A stretch of DNA of 9,147 bases, from assembly GCA_948482865.1 (NCBI GenBank), contig CAOMHR010000056.1, positions 1 through 9,147 on the forward strand, written 5' to 3'. The notes beneath the pieces were generated by a model that worked only from the letters and a program-made list of their open reading frames with translations, was not told where the DNA came from and ran no database searches. How positions within the stretch are numbered: the first letter of the stretch is position 1; each line of letters begins with the position of its first letter. Source of the DNA: Christensenellaceae bacterium. Lineage in GTDB: Bacteria > Bacillota > Clostridia > Christensenellales > Borkfalkiaceae. Position numbers and translations under genes: made by a program. Below are positions 7,118-9,147 of this stretch, in pieces.

Positions 7118-7135
7118 GAGATGGGCGCCCATCTC
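7118..7135. repeat. Inverted repeat 2 upstream of pectinesterase
   Basis: An 18-bp perfect palindrome, GAGATGGGC followed directly by GCCCATCTC, 3 bp from the preceding inverted repeat. On the plus strand it runs into AAATTTTTCTG, so the pair could end plus-strand transcription, but no plus-strand gene precedes it. A dyad this symmetrical also suits a dimeric regulator. The rest of this 349-bp gap (6976-7324) is AT-rich and holds no supported gene. Confidence 0.6.
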
Positions 7136-7263
7136 AAATTTTTCTGTTTGAAATTTTATCATAAAAAATCCGCATTGTCAATTTTTTAGCTGCAAATTTT
7201 TATTAATTCACAATATTTGGCAATTGCGGTCATAGTTTTGTTAAGTTTATGAAACTTACAAAC

Positions 7264-7300
7264 AAAAAATGCGGTCGGAACCGAATTCCGCCCGCATTTT
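7264..7300 (-). terminator. Rho-independent terminator downstream of the RHS remnant
   Basis: Outer arms AAAATGCGG (7266-7274) and CCGCATTTT (7292-7300), one mismatch, then inner arms CGGAA/TTCCG around a 5-nt loop. On the minus strand the hairpin ends in T6 (7264-7269). It lies 24 bp past the stop of the RHS fragment, so transcription of the RHS block ends here and the pectinesterase must have its own promoter. Confidence 0.85.
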
Positions 7301-7324
7301 AATTAAAATTATTATATTATAAGG

Positions 7325-7693
7325 CTAAATCCCGCACAACGTAACACCACCTAACACAACCGAAATAAATATTTGCCGAAATCGTTGCATTTCGCGCATT
7401 ACGGGATTGTTACCGCAGTATGCGTACAGGTTTAAGCCGTTTATTGTTTCGGGGTCGGCATAGTCTATGCTGTCCTGCGAGATAAATCTGCACGTTTCGG
7501 GGTCGTAATATCTTGTTTGCAAGTAATACAGTCCCGTTTCGGTATCGTAGTAATATCCCCTGTATCTGAACGGGTTGAGTACGCCTATTCCTTCGGTCAG
7601 CTCTTCGCCGTTTGCATTTGCAACCGTATGATTGCCCCATGCGTCGTAGTTATATCTTACTACAACCGCGCCGCTATTGTCAAGTATGGCTGT
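7325..7693 (-). pseudogene. Headless RHS repeat-associated core fragment with a short alternative tip (orphan tip module)
   Basis: The open frame encodes 122 residues with no start codon at its head: an in-frame TAA (7694-7696) stands immediately before TAILDNSGAVVVRYNYDAWG. It then carries the hallmark end of RHS proteins, NPFRYRGYYYDTETGLYYLQ, TRYYDPETCRFISQDS and GLNLYAYCGNNPVM. In intact proteins this core closes the beta-cage shell and is followed by a variable toxic tip. Here the shared sequence ends at NNPVM (Met at 7397-7399), and a 23-residue tail (REMQRFRQ to TLCGI) replaces the usual continuation before a TAG. The rest of the RHS protein is missing, so it is most likely a displaced remnant left after tip exchange. 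It could still act as a donor for recombination with the intact RHS gene presumed to the right. Confidence 0.85.
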
Positions 7694-7777
7694 TTATCCC
7701 CACTGTTTAACGATTGATACAACTCAACATATAAATGTTTTTATAGCACAATTCCACATACAATATCCATACAAATA

Positions 7778-7803
7778 GTCCGCACAACATATGTTGTGCG
7801 GAC
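7778..7803. repeat. 26-bp perfect palindrome between the RHS remnant and the small membrane ORF
   Basis: GTCCGCACAACAT (7778-7790) is followed without a spacer by its exact reverse complement ATGTTGTGCGGAC (7791-7803). It lies 32 bp beyond the stop of the small membrane ORF, so it could end its transcript, although the minus-strand exit TATTTG is a poor U-tract. The surrounding 7694-7835 stretch contains no supported gene. Confidence 0.65.
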
Positions 7804-7835
7804 ATCTAATTTATTCATAATCTTTAGGGTGCTTT

Positions 7836-8054
7836 TTATAATTCCGAATATAAATATAGCCTTGGTGAAAATTGAATCCATGAGTAAAAGAAGTTAAATA
7901 GCATTATCACAAAACTTACCACTGCCAATACTATACCTGTAATAAAAATTTCAAAACTATATTTCGGAAATTCGCTCGCAAATATAGCCAACATTCCACC
8001 AGTTAAAAGAAAAACGCTTGGAATTATTATCATTATTAATGACACTGCAAACAA
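7836..8054 (-). CDS. Small hypothetical two-helix membrane protein, possibly 5'-truncated
   Basis: A frame of up to 72 residues with two hydrophobic segments, about 3-27 (including IMIIIPSVFLLTGG) and 33-55 (including ITGIVLAVVSFVIMLF), and a polar C-terminus SPRLYLYSEL. No family is recognised. The start is doubtful: the frame begins with TTG at 8052-8054, the nearest purine-rich AAAAAGGG (8071-8078) is too distant, and a TAA lies five codons upstream. It may be the remnant of a longer gene whose N-terminus was lost. It follows the lipoprotein on the same strand after 63 bp with no terminator seen between them, and the region is AT-rich like its neighbours. As part of an RHS locus it could be an immunity protein or a leftover of one, but nothing in the sequence proves that. 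Confidence 0.4.
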   Translation of the reverse strand: MFAVSLIMIIIPSVFLLTGGMLAIFASEFPKYSFEIFITGIVLAVVSFVIMLFNFFYSWIQFSPRLYLYSEL

Positions 8055-8117
8055 TCTTTTATAAAGTTAACCCTTTTTGATATAGAAACTGTCCAAAAAT
8101 AAGCATTTTCTAAAAGA

Positions 8118-8645
8118 TCATATATGCGCTTCCATATAGTTTAACCAGTTTTCTTGTCCTGTTTCAAATTCAAGATAAACTTTATCCCCTACTTGCAAGC
8201 TCAGTACAGGAAACTTCCATCCAGTCCAGCCATAATAAGTGTGTGTTGTTATAAAAACTTCATCTCCTTCACACACATTATCAAAGAATCCATTTTCATT
8301 CACTATTATTCCATTTTCTGGTACTAACCTAAATTCAAACGTATTATAGTAACGAAGATAAGTTTCCCATTTAGCAGAACCATCAGGGTAACAGTCATCA
8401 GTTTTATAATTCAATTCATAATCTTCTGCATCAACCGTTAATTTAAACACATAGCTATTAGATTCAACGTCATATGACTTAATACTGTTAATTACGCCTT
8501 TAATGCGTTGGTATTTGTCCGTTTCATCATTAAAATTATCATATGCCTCTTCCCATTTCAATTTCATACAGCCACTGAATCCGCACAGCACAGCTAAAAA
8601 TGTAAGTATACCTATAACAACTAAACAATATTTTTTACACTTCAT
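8118..8645 (-). CDS. Hypothetical lipoprotein, candidate immunity protein of the RHS tip
   Basis: A 175-residue protein with a lipoprotein signal peptide: basic start MKCKKYC, hydrophobic core VVIGILTFLAVL, lipobox FSGC with the modified cysteine at 26. The mature part is acidic, rich in aromatic residues and predicted beta strands (for example GDEVFITTHTYYGWTGWKF and VGDKVYLEFETG), with few Cys. No known family is recognised. An excellent AAGGAGA (8655-8661) lies 9 bp before the ATG. It begins only 35 bp after the stop of the HEFGH-bearing tip, the usual position of the immunity gene of a polymorphic toxin, and an outer-face lipoprotein could protect against a toxin reaching the envelope. 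The immunity role is inference from position alone; a cargo lipoprotein of unrelated function is the alternative. Confidence 0.8.
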   Translation of the reverse strand: MKCKKYCLVVIGILTFLAVLCGFSGCMKLKWEEAYDNFNDETDKYQRIKGVINSIKSYDVESNSYVFKLTVDAEDYELNYKTDDCYPDGSAKWETYLRYYNTFEFRLVPENGIIVNENGFFDNVCEGDEVFITTHTYYGWTGWKFPVLSLQVGDKVYLEFETGQENWLNYMEAHI

Positions 8646-8680
8646 AATAAAAAATCTCCTTATTGTTTTTAATACATTAA

Positions 8681-9147
8681 TTAAATATGTTTGTATAAAG
8701 CATGCACAAGTGGTCCGTAAAAATACGAATAAGCTAAATATTTTATTGCTCGTAAAATTTCTTTATTAGTTAATGCGCCATCGTATCGTGATCCGCCTAA
8801 TAATTCCGCTCCGGCATCCCACGGGGATTTATAATAACTCCATAAATTATCCACTTCCCAGCTTTTCCAAGAAGGTATTCCTATACAAGTACCATATCGT
8901 AGAATTCCCAACATCATAAGCTGCGGAATATGACCAAACTCGTGCCTAACTGTGTTAGGATCATTGTCATCTACCAGAATAACACCAAAACTACCGGCTC
9001 TACCGTCTGTTTTCATAATCGGTACACCTTTATAAAAAGACAGCACATTTAATTTAGCCGCGTTGTCTGCACTATTATTATATGGATTCCAACCGATACG
9101 CTCCATATCGGCATATATAGCGCTGTTAAATACCGAACCCAATAAAG
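8681..9147 (-). CDS. C-terminal end of a probable RHS-type protein with a zincin (HExxH) tip domain, partial
   Basis: The frame is open to the right edge and shows only the last 155 codons; an apparent TTG start at 9142 is just an internal leucine. The sequence includes GWNPYNNSADN, LSFYKGVPIMKTDGRAGSFG, then RHEFGH and, farther on, SPWDAGAELLGG. HEFGH (8930-8944) fits the HExxH zinc-binding motif of metallopeptidases, and an acidic residue of the later segment could be the third ligand. From memory, closely similar segments with SFYKGVP, RHEFGH and PW-E-AD-GG patterns form the variable C-terminal tip of clostridial RHS proteins, which would make this a candidate peptidase toxin. The RHS core itself is beyond the window, so the fusion is inferred from this resemblance and from the RHS remnant downstream. 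The domain appears complete at its C-terminus (GPLVHALYKHI). Confidence 0.65.
   Translation of the reverse strand, partial: LLGSVFNSAIYADMERIGWNPYNNSADNAAKLNVLSFYKGVPIMKTDGRAGSFGVILVDDNDPNTVRHEFGHIPQLMMLGILRYGTCIGIPSWKSWEVDNLWSYYKSPWDAGAELLGGSRYDGALTNKEILRAIKYLAYSYFYGPLVHALYKHI

Noticed and set aside
7036..7135. Possible CRISPR or tandem-repeat array
   Set aside because: The elements are different inverted repeats, not copies of one repeat with regular spacers.
7410..7640. Minus-strand frame of 76 codons rich in arginine
   Set aside because: It overlaps the RHS core fragment in another frame; the RHS frame has strong family motifs and this one has none.

Overview
The window looks like a chromosomal segment of an uncultured, probably gut-dwelling, Gram-positive anaerobe of the Clostridia type. 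That placement is inferred from family content (tandem YitT proteins, a lipid-anchored pectinesterase, RHS debris), strong GGAGG-type ribosome binding sites, and Rho-independent terminators. No rRNA, tRNA, CRISPR array or insertion sequence was seen, so taxonomy is tentative.

Left block (1-2506): the first 69 codons of a GH13-type alpha-glucan hydrolase run leftward off the edge. Diverging from it are two tandem YitT-family membrane proteins (402-1541 and 1571-2506). A clean promoter at 345-373 sits inside the longest possible reading frame of the first one and argues for a start at 402. A perfect 12-bp-stem hairpin (2523-2550) separates these from the convergent genes to the right.

Middle block (2568-6975, minus strand): a KDPG/KHG aldolase with its own near-consensus promoter, preceded by a 1218-residue secreted lipoprotein carrying a pectin methylesterase domain. 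The two fit one theme. Demethylation of pectin outside the cell opens it to depolymerisation, and galacturonate is finally split by the aldolase to pyruvate and glyceraldehyde-3-phosphate. The esterase has most expected catalytic residues, but arginine sits where characterised enzymes have the first oxyanion-hole glutamine. The 349-bp leader upstream of it holds several nested and tandem inverted repeats.

Right block (7325-9147, minus strand): the debris and tip of an RHS polymorphic-toxin locus. At the right edge is the C-terminal end of a protein with an HEFGH zinc-protease motif, resembling the variable tip of clostridial RHS proteins. It is followed 35 bp later by a small lipoprotein that may be its immunity partner, then a short two-helix membrane ORF without a convincing start, a 26-bp perfect palindrome, and a headless RHS core fragment (7693 to 7325) ending in a 23-residue alternative tip. 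Base composition changes sharply close to the broken 5' end of that fragment, consistent with tip replacement that left an orphan core-tip module.

No wholly new system could be demonstrated. The best leads are the RHS toxin/immunity/orphan-tip arrangement and the unusual esterase with its structured leader.
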